In this document: in pieces, positions 12,907-24,320 of the stretch
Layout of the letters: each line of letters opens with the position of its first letter
Numbering within the stretch: the stretch's first letter is position 1
Source of the DNA: Tamarix chinensis
Taxonomy: Eukaryota > Streptophyta > Magnoliopsida > Caryophyllales > Tamaricaceae
DNA: 64,000 bases
Assembly: GCA_030549775.1 (NCBI GenBank)
Contig: CM060173.1
Coordinates: forward strand, 64,670,367-64,734,366
Reading direction: 5' to 3'
Program-made: the position numbers and the translations under genes
Notes under the pieces: generated by a model
The model's database searches: none
Told to the model about the DNA's origin: nothing
Seen by the model: only the letters and a program-made list of their open reading frames with translations

Positions 12907-14248
12907 CTATACTCGATATAAGTTTGACTAACCAAACAATCCTTACATAGAATAGAAGGCAAAATACTTAAAAATTAGAATAAGATAAATAGCCAGTGAG
13001 TGAAATTTTGGTTAAAACTTAAATAAGAATATGGAGATTGTATCTAAATAAAAAAATAAACAAAATACCACCAAAGAGATGAATTAGAACAAAGAGTCCA
13101 AAACCTATCTGGATAAAAACTAACTATCAAAATAACATTAACTATACTTCCAACCCCAGTAAACATAAATCACACCTCTACAAGTAGTGCATCATAAATA
13201 GTAAAGTCATAGAGGTAACCCTCAAGGAACTACACAAAAAATTTCAGTCATCTGCTTGTGGAAATGAGCAACACCAATGAGAAGGATGATTAATAGGCCA
13301 TTATTCACATCTGATGGTTTCAAATATGTATAAATTAGCCCTGACTCATGTTCTCATTCAATTTAAGCTTTAATGTCTTATTATACTGTTGGTTAACTCA
13401 ATATCTTCATGCAAGATTATCATAGATATGAAAGGTACATACCCCATAATCAAAAGTGTTTTAGGTTATTCCTTAAGAGGAATGACTACAATGCCCCTAC
13501 AAAACCTTAATCTCACAAGATACACATAACTTATTCCAAATAAATTATTTAACCACCAAATTAAACACACCATATTAATATATCATTATTGACAACATAT
13601 CCAAAATTCAAGATCTAACTCTAACATCTTATACATGTGGTAAAGAGTCTGGCTCTAAGGTTATTATTCCTAATTTAAGTCATTTTCTCATTTTATTAGA
13701 CTTATGTTGCTCATAGTTACCTTTAGTATTTTACATAACACATTTATAATATTTTAACCCAATATCACTTTATAATTACAAAAATTCCATATTTAAAACA
13801 TATTAATCAAAATACCTTCTTACCTAAATGCCTCAAAGTATTATTTTAGATAGCTTGTATCCTACTCAACCATCATTTACCCATATTAACTATGAAATAC
13901 ATTATAAAACCCTAAAAGGTTATCATGCCATATTTATTTCCCATAATATCATAAAATGTCCCAAATTACCTTTAAGATAACCAAAAAATCCAATTTTCAT
14001 TAAAAAAACTGAGTCACAACATTATTGATTTCCAACGTTCAATTTATATCATCATGATAATCCTTATCCATATTTAAAACCCATTCTCATAACAAAATTT
14101 AGATGAAGGACCATGCCAACATGCTATGATGTCAAAACAAAGCTAATAATAAGAAATATCTCATAAGATCCTACTTTCACATTGTACTCATTTTTCTATA
14201 ATAGATACATCAATATCGTCAAAGGATATAAACAACATGAACCATTAA

Positions 14249-14313
<65 letters not shown>

Positions 14314-14559
14314 TTACACAAGAATCTACCCACACCAAAAATCTTAAACTAAGAAGCATATTATTACCTAACTGTCACTGATCTCCAAGTAAGTATAACC
14401 CTAATATCCACCTCCAAGACCATCAGAAAATAACCTATAACTAATAATAACACATTGTTTTAATTATGAAAATAAGAAAGGAAAAGGTAATGCAGAGGAC
14501 ATTAGTAAAGAGCAAGAACCAAATCAAAAGAAGGAGCTCAAGCTATGTGAGAGTATGGC
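12907..14559 (-). repeat. Long gypsy LTR fragment C, left part
   Basis: The text at 13250-13320 (CTGCTTGTGGAAATGAGCA..) matches the LTR interior at 27735-27780 in the same orientation. The low-coordinate end is not clean. It stops at the insertion of the gypsy element at 14560 and resumes at 21448. No gene is visible. Confidence 0.5.
14248..14309. repeat. (AAT)n microsatellite
   Basis: About 20 uninterrupted copies of a trinucleotide repeat inside LTR fragment C. Confidence 0.95.
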
Positions 14560-14961
14560 TGATGCAGGCGCATCTCCATTTCATTCTCCTCATATTGGAG
14601 GTTAAGAGCTATCATATATGAAGAAGGTACTAATTATTCCTGAAAATCTTGAACACCTTCATTATAACCCTAATAATGTTTCATTAAGTAATTCTTGTAG
14701 ATATTATATATGTTTGCAAGTCTAGTATGCAAAACAATGACAATACAAGGATTACAAAGTTGTATGGAAGACAAAGCTATAAGACATAAAGTTTGATTAA
14801 TTGATTATTCAATGTATTATTATGATTAGGGTTTTATGTAGCTTTCTTGTAATTTGTAATTGCAAACCATTATATATATAATATGGACATGCACTAATTT
14901 AGTCTTTTGTCAATTAGGTTGTTTGTCTGGTCTTGATTAGTAAAGGATTAACTAGGCCTAC

Positions 14962-14999
<38 letters not shown>

Positions 15000-15339
15000 G
15001 TATGGTGGAGCCTTGTAAATTTGGTATTTATGGTATTAATTTGGTTGATTAATGAAATAAGAGTTTGAAAACTTCACAAGAGAGAAATTAACCTCCCTTC
15101 CTTCCACTTCAAGTGAGTTTATCTTGAGAGTTTAGGCATTATTCTCTAGATAAAAATTTCTGATTTCTCTTTATAATTTATATGATCTTGATGATGATAA
15201 AATTCAAATTGTGGCATTCGGTTGAAGATAACTTCAAGCTTCAAATGTTACATCAATTTTGAGCATCATTCTTCTTCAAGAACATGACAAAAAGGTCCTA
15301 AATTATGAATGACTAATTCCCCTATTAACTTTTACATTA
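14560..15339 (+). repeat. 5' LTR of gypsy element 1
   Basis: 780 bp, aligning with 20628-21447 over its length. It contains a (GT)n tract at about 14965-15002, where the 3' LTR has a (TA)n tract. The end CATTA at 15335-15339 is a mutated CATCA. Confidence 0.9.
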
Positions 15340-15343
15340 ATTT

Positions 15344-15355
15344 TGATATCAAATA
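15344..15355 (+). other. Decayed primer-binding site of gypsy element 1
   Basis: The sequence TGATATCAAATA matches 8 of 12 bases of the initiator tRNA-Met site. It lies 4 bases after the 5' LTR. Confidence 0.6.
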
Positions 15356-16232
15356 AAGATTTTGGATTGAAAAAACTTGTATGACAACACATCTTCAAAG
15401 TGGAAATGAGCAAACACATCACCATAGAATTTGGTTGAGGTTCTTGATCCTTCTTACTATGATTCTTTGAATCGTGATTTCTTTTCTAGGAATCTTGAAT
15501 GCATATTCATGATATTAGATGAATGTATGTGGAGATAGGTAATGTGATATATGGATGTTGAAGTAAATATTGAATGTTTTCATGTTAAGAACCGAACTAA
15601 TATATAGCGATCGCATGTTAGAGTTTTGAATGGTTTAGGAAGAAAATGTGTGTGTTTTGACTTATATTTTGATTAGTTTGAATATAATTATTCTGTATGA
15701 TTTTTCAAGTGATTAGGATACATTTGTGAGTTTAATAATTACCTTTGATGATCGATTTAAATATATAAGAACTAATTAGTCATTTATCCTAATTGCTACT
15801 TGTTTGTTTTAAGAGAATTATGTCGGTTGTGTGTCTTCTATTTCTTCAAACATAAGTTATTTGTAGTCCATGATTGGGACAAGTCTTTTGTGAGTTTCAT
15901 ACACATAAAAAATATTTTTTTTTTTACTTCACTTTCGAAACATTGCTTGATAGAACATAGAAAACCTACATAATTATTTGAAAGCTTTAGAATGATTTAG
16001 ATATATTTTTTGGTGAATTCTATATCAAGAACTTAATAAGAAATGTGTAAGGTGTAATAATTCATTTAGGTGTATGGTATAATTGATTTTTGGTTGTGAG
16101 TTTGATTTAGAGTCAAAAAAATTCTACAAAAACCAACCAACACCTAAGAAGAACATTCCTTGATTTTGGTTTCTAATCAAAACCCTAAAGATTACTAACT
16201 CTTTTGTTAAGTGTGTTAGTGAGTCAATAAAC
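15356..16232 (+). other. Untranslated leader of gypsy element 1
   Basis: About 880 bp of AT-rich sequence between the primer-binding site and the first gag-like codons. No feature recognised; a T-rich run lies near 15920. Confidence 0.5.
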
Positions 16233-17293
16233 ATGGAGGAGGAACCAAATTTTTAAGCCATTTTCTTAAGAAATCCATAATCTCTCGATCAATCTATCAT
16301 CAACCAATGGTCAACTTCAGCAACTTCCTACAATGCAAACTAATTGCAAAGGATGGAATCTCAATTTGTCGATGAAGATTCAATTGAAAATATGTAAGAA
16401 CAAAAAGAGTTCTATAGAGATTGAATATGAAGTGTAATAAAACCAATGCGAAGAGGAAGATATTTGAAGTCACATGTAGATTATGAAGAAGAGTCATAAG
16501 GGAGTGGAAGTAATTAAATGATCTATGATCATCAACCAAATTATCATCAAAAAGAAGATAAGGGTATCAAAGTTGTTCTTCCTGCTTTTAGTGGTAAACT
16601 AGTTGTTGATTCATTTCTTGAGTAATTACACGAGGTAGAGGCTATATTTGAAATCAAGGATTATCATGATGAGAAAAAGTGTAAATTAGCTACTCTTAAA
16701 TTTAAGAAGTTTTCTAGGATATAGTATGATAATTTAGAAAGGACTAGAGAAAGAGAAGGTCAATCTAAAATAAAATATAGGGATAAGCTTAAGAAACATT
16801 TGAGAAAGAAATTTGTACCAAAAGAGTACGAGCAAGATAATTTCATTCAATTAACTACTCTTAGATAATGAATTCTAAGTGTTGAAGAATATGTTATGGA
16901 ATTTAAGAAGCTAGCACTTATATATGACGTCCATGAGAAAAAGGAACAAACATGTTTTAGATTTCTAGGTAGCCTTAATATGATGATTCGAGACAATGTT
17001 GAAACTCATGTATATGATTATCTTGAAGATATGATTAAGTTATCTTTGAAATTTGAAACTAAAATCAATTATACTAATCATCATACCCAAAAAAATTACT
17101 TATCCCACAAAGTATTTCCCAATTACACAAGCTACCTAGTATAGGACAAGTAACTCAAGCTTTACAAATGTTGATAAGAGACAAGGACTTAACTGAGAGG
17201 ACAAAGGTAAGGATAATTTTGATGAGGTCTCAACAAAGTAATTTTTAAAATGTCAATTATATGGACACTTTGCTAGAGAATGACTCAATCAAA
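16233..17293 (+). pseudogene. gag of gypsy element 1, decayed
   Basis: A putative start ATGGAGGAGGAACC lies at 16233. The retrotransposon gag domain is visible as VLPAFSGKLVVDSFLE (about 16574-16620) and KKHLRKKFVPKEYEQDNF (16792-16850). It continues as VEEYVMEFKKLALIYDVHEK (16879-16938) and FRFLGSLNMMI. A broken zinc knuckle, CQLYGHFARE then a stop, lies at 17251-17284; the first and last Cys are lost. The gag at 56773 is its relative and has an intact knuckle. Confidence 0.8.
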
Positions 17294-17295
17294 TA

Positions 17296-20200
17296 GTGGT
17301 ATCCATACAAGAGATTGAAGCTATGGAGACTTGTGATGAAGACCCTCAGTTCGAGCCAAATGAAGTAATTTCAAGTGAGTCCGAGGATGAAATCAATGCT
17401 TGTTATGTGGTGAAAAGAGTTCTTCAAATACAATATAATGAGAAATCTAACCAACAAGAGAAGATATTCAAGACCAAAGGAAGAGTGAGAGGTACAATTT
17501 GTTAAGTTATCATTGACAGTGGATTATGTAAGAATATAGCTAATGAGAGTATGGTGAAGGAGATGGAATTAAAAACAACACCACATATGAAGCCTTATTC
17601 TATTCAATGGATTAACAAGGATAATGGAGTCAATGTAACCAAACAAACCCTAATCTCATTTCAAATTGGTAATTATCATGATGATGTGTAATGTGAGGTT
17701 TTACTCATGGATGATTGTGGAACCTTATTAGGTATACCATGGAAATATGATAGATGTGCAATTCATAATGGTATTACTAATGCACATCTTATTGAAAAAG
17801 AGAAGAAAAAGCACATACTTGAACCTTTTAAGTATAATAATAATAACATATTCGAGAATAAAAAGAGCTTACTTTTACATGAAAAGGCTATGATAGGATG
17901 TATTAAAGAAGAAGGTATCCGTTATGATTTGATTATCAAAGAATCCATATAAGGTGAGAAAAATGAAAGAAATCCTCGACTAGATGAGCTTTTTGATGAA
18001 TATAAATATGTATTTTATAATGACTTACCACCTAGATTACCACTTAAAAGAGGAATAGAACATTATATAGACTTAATGTCTAACATGTCTTTACCTAATC
18101 ATCTTGCTTATAGATGTAACCCAAAAGAGGAAAAGGAATTAGATAGAAAAATACAAGAGTTAATAGAAAAAGAATATGTGAGAGCATATATGAGTCAATA
18201 TTGTGTACCTACATTACTTGTTCCTTAAAAAGGATGGTACATGGTGCATGAGTATTGACTCTATAGTTCTTAACAATATAACTATCAAATATAGATTTAC
18301 TATTCCTAGATTAGATGATATGTTAGATGAATTATATTGAGCACAAGTATTCTATAAAATTGATCTAAGGAGTGGATACCATAAAATGAGAATAATAGAA
18401 GGGGATGATGGAAAATAGCTTTTAAAACAAAATATGGTCTTTATGAATGGGCCATGATGTCATTTGGATTTTTTAATGCATATAGTTTATTTATGAGACT
18501 AATGAATGAGTTTCTGTAACCTTTCCTTAGAAAATTAATTTTGGTATACTTAAATGATATACTTATGTATAACAAAAGTGAGCATGATCATCTTATTAAT
18601 TTGAGAAGATTGTTTGATATGCTAAGGGAAGTTAAAATCTATGGAAAAATAAAAATTATCATTTTCTGCTTTCGAGTATTTTATTTTATTTTTTTGGCTA
18701 TATTGTAAGTAGCAAAGATATAAAAGTGGATCCTATAAAGATTCAAACTATTCGAGATTGACCTATGCCTAAAAATAATCATGATGTAAGGAGTTTCCAC
18801 AAGTTAGCGAGTTTCTATAGAAGATTTAGTAAGGAAATCTCAACTATTGTTGCACTAATTAAACATATCATGAAGAAAAGTGAATTAAAATGGGGAGAAG
18901 ATGCCACTACAATCTTTGAGGCTTTGAAGAACAAGGTATGTAATATAATAGTATTATCCTTACCTAACTTTGATAAATTGTTTGAAGTTACATATGATAC
19001 TAGTGGGGTAGGAATAGAAGGTGTACTCTCACAAAAAAAAAGGACCGTTGTATTTTTTTAGTGAGAAATTAAATGGTGTTAAATTGAATTATTCCACATA
19101 TGATAAGGAATTCTATGCCATCATAAGAAGCTTAGAAACATGGAGTCATTATTTGAGACTTAAACCATTTTTTCTTTTCTTTTTTCATTTACATTTGAAT
19201 CATGAAAGTAAAAAATATTTGCATGGGCAAAAGAAAATTAGTCCTAGAAATGAAAAATGGGTTTGTTTCTTACAATCCTTCGTGTTTTTTGTTAAAACAT
19301 TTTATGGTAAAGAAAATGTAGTAGCAAATGCATTATCAATAAGATCTATGATACTTGTCATGTTGGATGCTAAATTATTAGGTTTTGAAATGTTGAAAGA
19401 GTTATATGCAAAAGATGAATATTTCTTTGAAGTTCATGATGCATGTAAGAAAAATCATAGGTATGGTAATTATATGGTTCAATATGACTTTCTTTTTAAA
19501 ATTAATAAGTTATGTACACCTTATTCTAGTATATGAGATTTACTTGTTAAAGAAGTATATAAGGGGGTATAGCTAGTCATTTTGGTATTCATAAAGCTAT
19601 GGAAATATAACAAGAGCATTTCTGTTGGCCATGAATGATAAAGTTAATACAAGCTATTATTGGGAGATGTGTGACTTGTTAAATGAGTAAGATTTTCTTC
19701 CATAAAGGGTTTGTATACTACTTTACCTGTTCCTAGTTAATCGTGAGAGAGGTTTAGTATGGACTTTATCTTAGGGTTACCAAGGATACAAAGGGGAAAA
19801 CATTCTATTATGGTAGTGGTTGATAGATTTTCTAAATTAGCACATTTTATTTCTTGTAATAAAATGGATGACGCAACTCATATGACAAATTTATATTTCA
19901 AGGAAATAGTAAGGTCATATGGCATTTCCAAAAGCATAGTGTCAGATAAAGATGTAAAATATTTAAGTTACCTTTGGAATACACTTTAGTATATGTTAAG
20001 TACTAAGTATTTTGTAGTACATCTCATCATATACAAACGGATGGCCAAACTTAAGTGACTAGTAGGACCTTGATAACTTTACTAAGAGGATTAGTTAATA
20101 AGAGTAAAAAGGATTAGGATATAAAACTTGCACATGATAAATTTGCATATAATAGGAGTTCTTCTAATGCAACTCAATTGAATCCATTTGAAGTTGTCGA

Positions 20201-20645
20201 TAGAGTTAATCCTTATTTTCCTATTGATATATTGTCATTAAAAGAACGGTGATATAATTTACTATGATTCTAAAGAAATAATTGAATTCTTTAAGAAAAT
20301 TTATGAGAAAATTAAGAACAACATTAAGAAATCTAATGCTAAATACAAAACTCAAACAAACAAAAATAGAATTACACAAGTATTATCATCGAGAAACTTG
20401 GTATGGCTACACATAAGAAAAGAGATATTTCCAAAATTAAGAAAAAATAAACTAATTCTAAAAGTATATGAAGCATTTAAAATATTAAGAAAATTTGAAA
20501 ATAATGCTTATGAATTAGAATTATCTAAACTTTGTAAGAGAGTTTCTAAGACTTTCAATGTTGGAGACTTATTAACTTATTACATTGATGCTAATTTGAG
20601 GGAAAATTACTTTTTTCAAGGGGAGAATGATGTAGGAGCATATTA
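17296..20645 (+). pseudogene. pol of gypsy element 1: protease, RT, RNase H, integrase
   Basis: The protease core VIIDSGLCKNI is at 17506-17538. RT runs from about 17975 to 18700, with SKNIT-type motifs decayed, a [11 protein letters not shown] block near 18358 and YLND at 18547-18558, where the first catalytic Asp has become Asn. The RT connection and RNase H run 18765-19400 ([33 protein letters not shown]). The integrase zinc finger is broken near 19600-19690; the core [20 protein letters not shown] starts at 19759. The C-terminal GPY/F-like tail (20398-20646) ends LRENYFFQGENDVGAY, running through the polypurine tract. At least eight stops or frameshifts are present. Confidence 0.85.
20618..20627 (+). 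other. Polypurine tract of gypsy element 1
   Basis: AAGGGGAGAA lies directly before the 3' LTR start TGATG at 20628. The same tract precedes the 3' LTR of gypsy element 2 at 61110-61119. Confidence 0.85.
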
Positions 20646-21077
20646 ATCTCATTCTTCTTATGTTGGGAATCAAGAGCTAACATATTTGGATATGGAACTA
20701 ATTATTCTTGAAAATCTTGAACACCTTCATAATAACCCTAATAATATTTCATTAACTAATTCTTGCATGTATTATGTATGTTTGCAAGAAGAATAATTCA
20801 CCAAGGATATCTAGTGTGAAAGGCAATGACAATACAAGTTTACAAAGTTACATGCAAGATAAAGCTACAAGACATGAAGCTTGATTAATTATTTATTCAA
20901 TGTATTGTCATGATTAGGGTTTTATGTATCATTGATGTTTTAGGTATACTTTATAATGTCTTATCAGTTGTAATTGTAAACCATTATATATATAATATGG
21001 ATGTTCACTAGTTTAGTCTTTTGTTAATTAGGCCAGTTGGTTTGGGCTTGATTAGTAAAGGATAAACTGGATATACA

Positions 21078-21114
<37 letters not shown>

Positions 21115-21447
21115 TGGAGCCTTTTACATTCAGTATGTATGGTATTAATTTGGTTGATTAATCAAACAAGAGTTAGACAACTTCTCAAGAGAGAATTCGA
21201 CCTCCCTTAATTCCTCTTCAAGTGAGTTTATCTTGAGATTTTAGGCATTGTTCCTTAGAGAAAACTTTTTTATTTCTCTTTAGAACTGATTTGATCTTGG
21301 TAAAGATCAAATTCAAATGGTGGCATTTGGTTGAAGACGAATTCAAGATTTGAAGGTTATAATAACTTTGAACATCGTTCTTCTTCAACAATAAGATAAA
21401 AGGTCCTGTATTATGAAAGAATAATTCCTCTATAATCTCCCACATCA
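20628..21447 (+). repeat. 3' LTR of gypsy element 1
   Basis: 820 bp, starting TGATGTAGGAGC and ending CATCA. A (TA)n tract lies at about 21084-21112 at the position of the (GT)n tract of the 5' LTR. The open frame on the minus strand over 21218-21580 crosses the LTR end and is not a gene. Confidence 0.9.
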
Positions 21448-22303
21448 ATGGCAGTAATGGGGGTGGTTTGCATAAGGTGTGGATGCCACTAGGGGTGTAA
21501 CATGAATACCTCATGTAGGGTGAGCTAATTAACATCAAGTGATCACATTGGACTTGGCTTGGTGTGTGAGTGTTAATCAAAGGTAAGGAAGTTGTTGCAT
21601 GAAGGTTGGATAGATTTTAGGGTGTTGTTTCTTGAAGAATACCGAATATGGGAATGAAAATAGTTAGTTGTGTGAGCTTATCATGCTTCCAAGGAGGAGG
21701 AATGTGAGGTTTTGATGCAAAAAAGGTGGTGCAAAATGAGGTTTGTTGATTTACGTAGAGCTTGTTACACGAAAATAGTGGAAAATAAATGGGAATGATG
21801 TAAAAGAAAGATGGGGATGGGGATGGAGAGAGTGAGTGATGGAGTGAGGGATGAGCTTAATGAGGTATTAAATGAAGTAAAAAGTGATAGAGGATGTGTA
21901 TTTATGGTGGGGGTGAAGGTTGCGAATGGTGTGAGCGGTATAGGGTGTAGGTAGAGATTGTGAAGCTAAGGAAAAGGATTTTGTGGGAATTGAGTGATAG
22001 ATCCCTAAAGTTAAGGGATGGGGTGATGGTGATGATGAAGTTAGGGTAAACTTAAGGTTAGAGGCTACATAAAAGGAATTTTTCTAAGGAAGGAGAACGT
22101 TATGTAGGGAAGAATTAGAAGAAAAGAGAAAAAATGTAAACAAGAAAAAGGGGGAAAGAAAAAGGAAAAGGAAAGGGGGAAGTAGAAAAAGTTTAGGGTT
22201 AAGGATAAAAATTGAGTTAGTTTTAAATTTAGGATTAAAGAAATAGTATAAGATTAAAATATTAATTGCACAAAGTTAAGTTTAAGTTGAATTTGGATTA
22301 CTA
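21448..22303 (-). repeat. Long gypsy LTR fragment C, right part
   Basis: Continues the host LTR after gypsy element 1. It is GA-rich on the plus strand (21780-22200), which is the CT-rich tract of the family read on the minus strand. It ends near 22303, where the minus strand reads TGTAGTAATCC, a possible decayed LTR start. No gene seen. Confidence 0.5.
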
Positions 22304-22824
22304 CAATAAAAGTGTATAGTTGAGAATTAATTGCAAGAGATAATAGAGTAATAATTGTGGAATTAATGAGAGCTCAAAAGTTAAAATCTTATTCATACCA
22401 TTAGCCAACAATATGGATGTTGGGGCAAAACACATGTCGTCATTGCGTGAACAATGAGCAGAATTTTCAACACTTAATACTAACAAATTAATCGATTTAG
22501 CGCACTAGTCGATCGGTTTGTATAACTAGTTGAAATAATATGTTTAGATGGTTAGAAAATGTTATTGTTTCATAAACCAGTCAATCGGCAATCAGTTAAC
22601 TAGTTTTATACTTTACATTTATGGTCCTATGAATGTATAAGAATAGTTAAATGGTTTAACAAACTAGTTGATATGGCATATTGACCATTCAATGTGTTTG
22701 ATCAAATCACTAGATTGGTTAAGTCCTCAGACAAAAACCATTTTGCATATTATCTCAAGCCTTAGCCTAGGTAGTCAAATTAGTCAATTAGTTTTAAGAA
22801 CTAGTCAATGGGTTTGAGGAAACT
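22304..22824. repeat. Copia (Sirevirus-like?) LTR remnant, left piece
   Basis: Several scattered copies of short phrases such as ACTAGTCGATCGGTTTG and AACTAGTCAATGGGTTTG occur here. The same style continues at 41482-42200 beyond the nested LTRs (AGTTGATTGGTTG, TTGTTATCATCAAAAC). These phrases resemble Sirevirus-type LTRs as I know them. No coding sequence is present, so the family name is an inference. Confidence 0.4.
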
Positions 22825-23088
22825 TATAACACCCCAAAATTTTGTAACTTTAATTTTGAATGTTTAGTTTTTTATCCAAAAGATTAAACTTTAAATAGTA
22901 GCTTAATTATTTTTGTTAACCTTTGACCAGCAAACCTAAATAAATTCCTTGATTAATTACCCGAACTATTTTATATTTTCCCTTTCTATCTAAATCCCTC
23001 CTAAATTGATAATTTTATCAAATTTATTTTTCTTATTTGGATATCCTAAATCTAGATAAATTAATTTTATCCAAAATTAAAATTTAAC

Positions 23089-24320
23089 TTGGATCTAGTT
23101 CTATACTTTCTTTTTTCTTATTTCTTATTTTCCCTTTTTCTTTCTTTTTTCTTTTTCTTTTTCCTATCCTTTATTTTTTATTCTCCTTCCTTGTCCAGCC
23201 TAGCCCTTTTCGTCTCCTTCTGTTTTTCTTCTTCCCTCCCCAGCTTGCCTAGCCCATCTCATTATTCCCTTATTTCGTTCCTTCTCCTTCTCCTTCTGCA
23301 CTCACCCAAACAACCCCTAGAGCCCCAACGTCATTCCCAACACCAAAAAAGCACCCTCATGAATGCCTGCTAGCCCCTTCTTTCCCAACCTAGTCAAACC
23401 AAACCTATACACTCCCTCCTTGTGTGCCTTTCCTTTCCCTTCCACTTTTGTAGCATTATGCACCTCCTACATCCATCGCCCCTACCATTACCCACTCCCC
23501 TACATTTCTTTTCCTCTCAACTCCAACTCCCCCTCCATTACCACCCTCTACAAACCCACCTCGCTTACCTCGCTAGCCAATATATATATATACAAACACA
23601 CTCCACTCCCCTCCCTGTTCCTGTGATCTTGAAGTCAAGCCTCCCTTCTTCCTTATCTTTCAACTACTCCACTTCCTCTTTTGGTTTCTAGCAGAATCGA
23701 CCTTCTTCCCACCTTTTTAATCCTTCTTCATCCTCCTTACCCTACTATGTTTTTTTTTTTGACTTCCACACCACCATTGCACAAACTTGAACCCTGCTCA
23801 TTCCTCTTCTTCCCTCTCCCTTCTCCTTCTTCATCCACTGCTTTTATTTTCTCTACCCTACAATCCACCATCCAACCGTGACTACTCATTGTTGCCCATC
23901 TTCCATGTAGCCTTCTAACCCCCTCACACCACCAACACCATCACCAGCCTAACTACCTTGACCTCATCCCCTTCTCCTCCTTCCCTTCTTTTCCCTTCTC
24001 TACCTCACACACCACCAATTGCCTGTCAACCCCCTTCCTCTATTGCACCTCCCTATTTTCGCCTTAGCACCATCAACCAACACCTCTATCTCATAGAACC
24101 TTTCCCTCATCTCCCTAGTAGCTGAAGCTAGCCAACCTTCCCATCTCCTCCCTAACCAAGCTAGCCACTAGCACATTGTGCACCACCTGCCTTAGCATCC
24201 CCCATTGTGGCCTTCCCTCGCCACCACCAACTAGCCTCACCTCCACCAACACCACCCCCCTTAGCCATCACCTCCACCTAACCAACCTTTCTCCCCCCCT
24301 TGAACCTTTCACCTTCTCTA
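23089..24320 (+). repeat. CT-rich tract in the level-2 LTR
   Basis: Strongly pyrimidine-rich on the plus strand, with C-runs such as CACCACCAACACCA. It occupies the place of the equivalent tract in the other LTRs of this family (25195-25300 plus; minus strand of 8980-9850 and 31020-31320). Overlapping open frames in several phases have no recognisable domain. A promoter or 5' leader role is only an inference. Confidence 0.6.

Larger units (their letters stand above)
14560..21447 (+). mobile_element. Complete-length, inactivated Ty3/gypsy element 1 (6888 bp)
   Basis: LTRs at 14560-15339 and 20628-21447 begin TGATG and end CATTA/CATCA, so the LTR ends are inverted copies. A perfect 5-bp target duplication ATGGC flanks it (14555-14559 and 21448-21452). 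Inside, in order: primer-binding site, about 890 bp leader, gag, protease, RT, RNase H, integrase, polypurine tract. The order is the gypsy order. Many stops and frameshifts mean it cannot encode its proteins. It splits LTR fragment C (12907-14559 and 21448-22303). Confidence 0.93.

Noticed and set aside
14248..14309. CRISPR-like or regulatory array
   Set aside because: A plain trinucleotide microsatellite in a plant genome.
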